Source of the DNA: JAGPUQ01 sp050179115
Lineage (GTDB): Bacteria; Pseudomonadota; Gammaproteobacteria; Pseudomonadales; Porticoccaceae
Assembly: GCA_050179115.1 (NCBI GenBank)
Contig: JBFXFL010000013.1
Coordinates: forward strand, 1-60,522
Reading direction: 5' to 3'
DNA: 60,522 bases
Shown piece by piece: positions 59,964 through 60,522 of the stretch. Made by a program: the position numbers and the translations under genes. Below the pieces are notes generated by a model. That model saw only the letters and a program-made list of their open reading frames with translations. It made no database searches and had not been told where the DNA came from. Positions within the stretch are counted from its first letter, which is position 1. Every line of letters begins with the position of its first letter.

Positions 59964-60366
59964 GGGCGGAAAGTCATTTTCCTGTCAACGGCGCCAGCCA
60001 ACCGGGAGGCGCTGCTATCCGTTCAGTAGGGAGCAAAAAATGTGCCTCATTTAACATCGTTTTCGCGGGCCGGTACAAGGAATTTTAAACGGTCTGACGG
60101 GGCTTCCGACCCATTGGGTATGAGCGGGGTGCCGAAGCGAAATAATCCCCCAACACCATGGGGTTGGAGCTTGTTTTGGCCCCAGATCCCGAATCCCGGC
60201 AGCGCGATTGAAGGGTTCCGTTCGGACCCGGGGCTCCCGGCGTGCCGTATCGGGCGGGCTATGCCCTGCCCCGAAACAGCGCTGGCAATGCCACGTCGGT
60301 TTCGGCGGCGTTGGCAGTGCAGTACACTGTTGCGGTTGAATCAGTTTCCGAGAGGTGATGCCGATC
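59964..60366. other. Divergent intergenic region upstream of grxD
   Basis: 403 bases between the LysM/TPR gene and grxD. No gene, RNA or repeat family was recognised apart from the AATAATCCCCCAACACC element at 60141. It should contain both promoters. Near grxD, TTGGCA and TACACT hexamers lie too close together to be one promoter. Confidence 0.4.
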
Positions 60367-60522
60367 ATGGATATTTTTGAATCCATCCGCGAGCAGATCG
60401 AAAGCAATCCGGTAATCCTCTACATGAAAGGATCGCCGAATCAGCCGCAGTGCGGGTTTTCCGCGCGCTCGGTGCAGGCGTTGATGGCCTGCGGTGAGCG
60501 TTTCGCCTATGTCGATATTCTG
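60367..60522 (+). CDS. grxD: Monothiol glutaredoxin (Grx4/GrxD type), N-terminal part
   Basis: The first 52 codons run to the window edge. MDIFESIREQIESNPVILYM, then KGSPNQPQCGFSARSVQALM with the monothiol CGFS active site, is characteristic of Grx4-type glutaredoxins, which bind a bridging iron-sulfur cluster with glutathione and pass it on. GAGAGG lies 11 bases before the ATG; an ATG at 60358 would add three residues. Confidence 0.95.
   Translation, partial: MDIFESIREQIESNPVILYMKGSPNQPQCGFSARSVQALMACGERFAYVDIL

Overview
The window reads as one scaffold of a GC-rich, free-living gammaproteobacterium, probably a metagenome-assembled genome. The evidence is a housekeeping order very close to that of Pseudomonas (smpB-ratA-rnfH-bamE-fur, recN-grpE-dnaK-dnaJ-dapB-carA-carB-greA-yhbY-rlmE-ftsH-folP-glmM-tpiA-secG-tRNA-Leu-tRNA-fMet-rimP-nusA-infB-rbfA-truB-rpsO-pnp), a Pseudomonas-type Fur with a single Cys at the CxxC site, and a tmRNA tag ANDDNYALAA. 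The genus cannot be fixed from this sequence. A run of exactly 100 N flanked by exactly 127 duplicated bases (57696-58049) is an assembly scar, not biology.

Region 1 (1-8432) is accessory. It holds the end of a HerA-like ATPase gene, a decayed IS3-type transposase start, and a minus-strand island coding a Fic protein, a type III-like methyltransferase (Mod), a 73-residue unknown protein and a helicase-nuclease (Res). Beyond it lies a 1.1 kb segment bounded by 69 bp direct repeats that copy the 3' end and terminator of the tmRNA gene ssrA. That segment carries a small secreted protein of unknown function and a truncated thrH. ssrA lies at its right edge, which suggests repeated integration at ssrA.

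Region 2 (8433-19035) holds ppsA, a dispersed repeat, smpB (the protein partner of the tmRNA), ratA-rnfH, bamE and fur. An insertion into the usual fur-recN order follows: three overlapping acyl-CoA dehydrogenase genes, then a DegP/HtrA protease gene whose codon use differs from its neighbours.

Region 3 (19036-33473) covers DNA repair (recN), heat shock (grpE-dnaK-dnaJ with a visible sigma-32-like promoter), lysine/peptidoglycan precursor synthesis (dapB) and carbamoyl phosphate synthesis (carAB). Upstream of carA sit a 19-residue leader peptide and a 12 bp-stem terminator, forming a probable attenuator. greA follows, then a carboxymuconolactone decarboxylase-like gene and an enoyl-CoA hydratase-like gene placed between greA and yhbY.

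Region 4 (33472-48900) is the core growth cluster: rlmE, ftsH, folP, glmM, tpiA, secG, two tRNAs, rimP-nusA-infB-rbfA-truB and rpsO-pnp, closed by a strong terminator. The initiator tRNA has a U1:U72 mismatch in place of the usual C1:A72.

Region 5 (48918-60522) is again variable: a 2,4-dienoyl-CoA reductase-type flavoenzyme, a cardiolipin synthase, an EmrAB-type efflux pair with a divergent TetR regulator, an amidohydrolase, a membrane-anchored FHA protein at the assembly gap, a LysM/TPR lipoprotein, and the start of a monothiol glutaredoxin gene (CGFS type).
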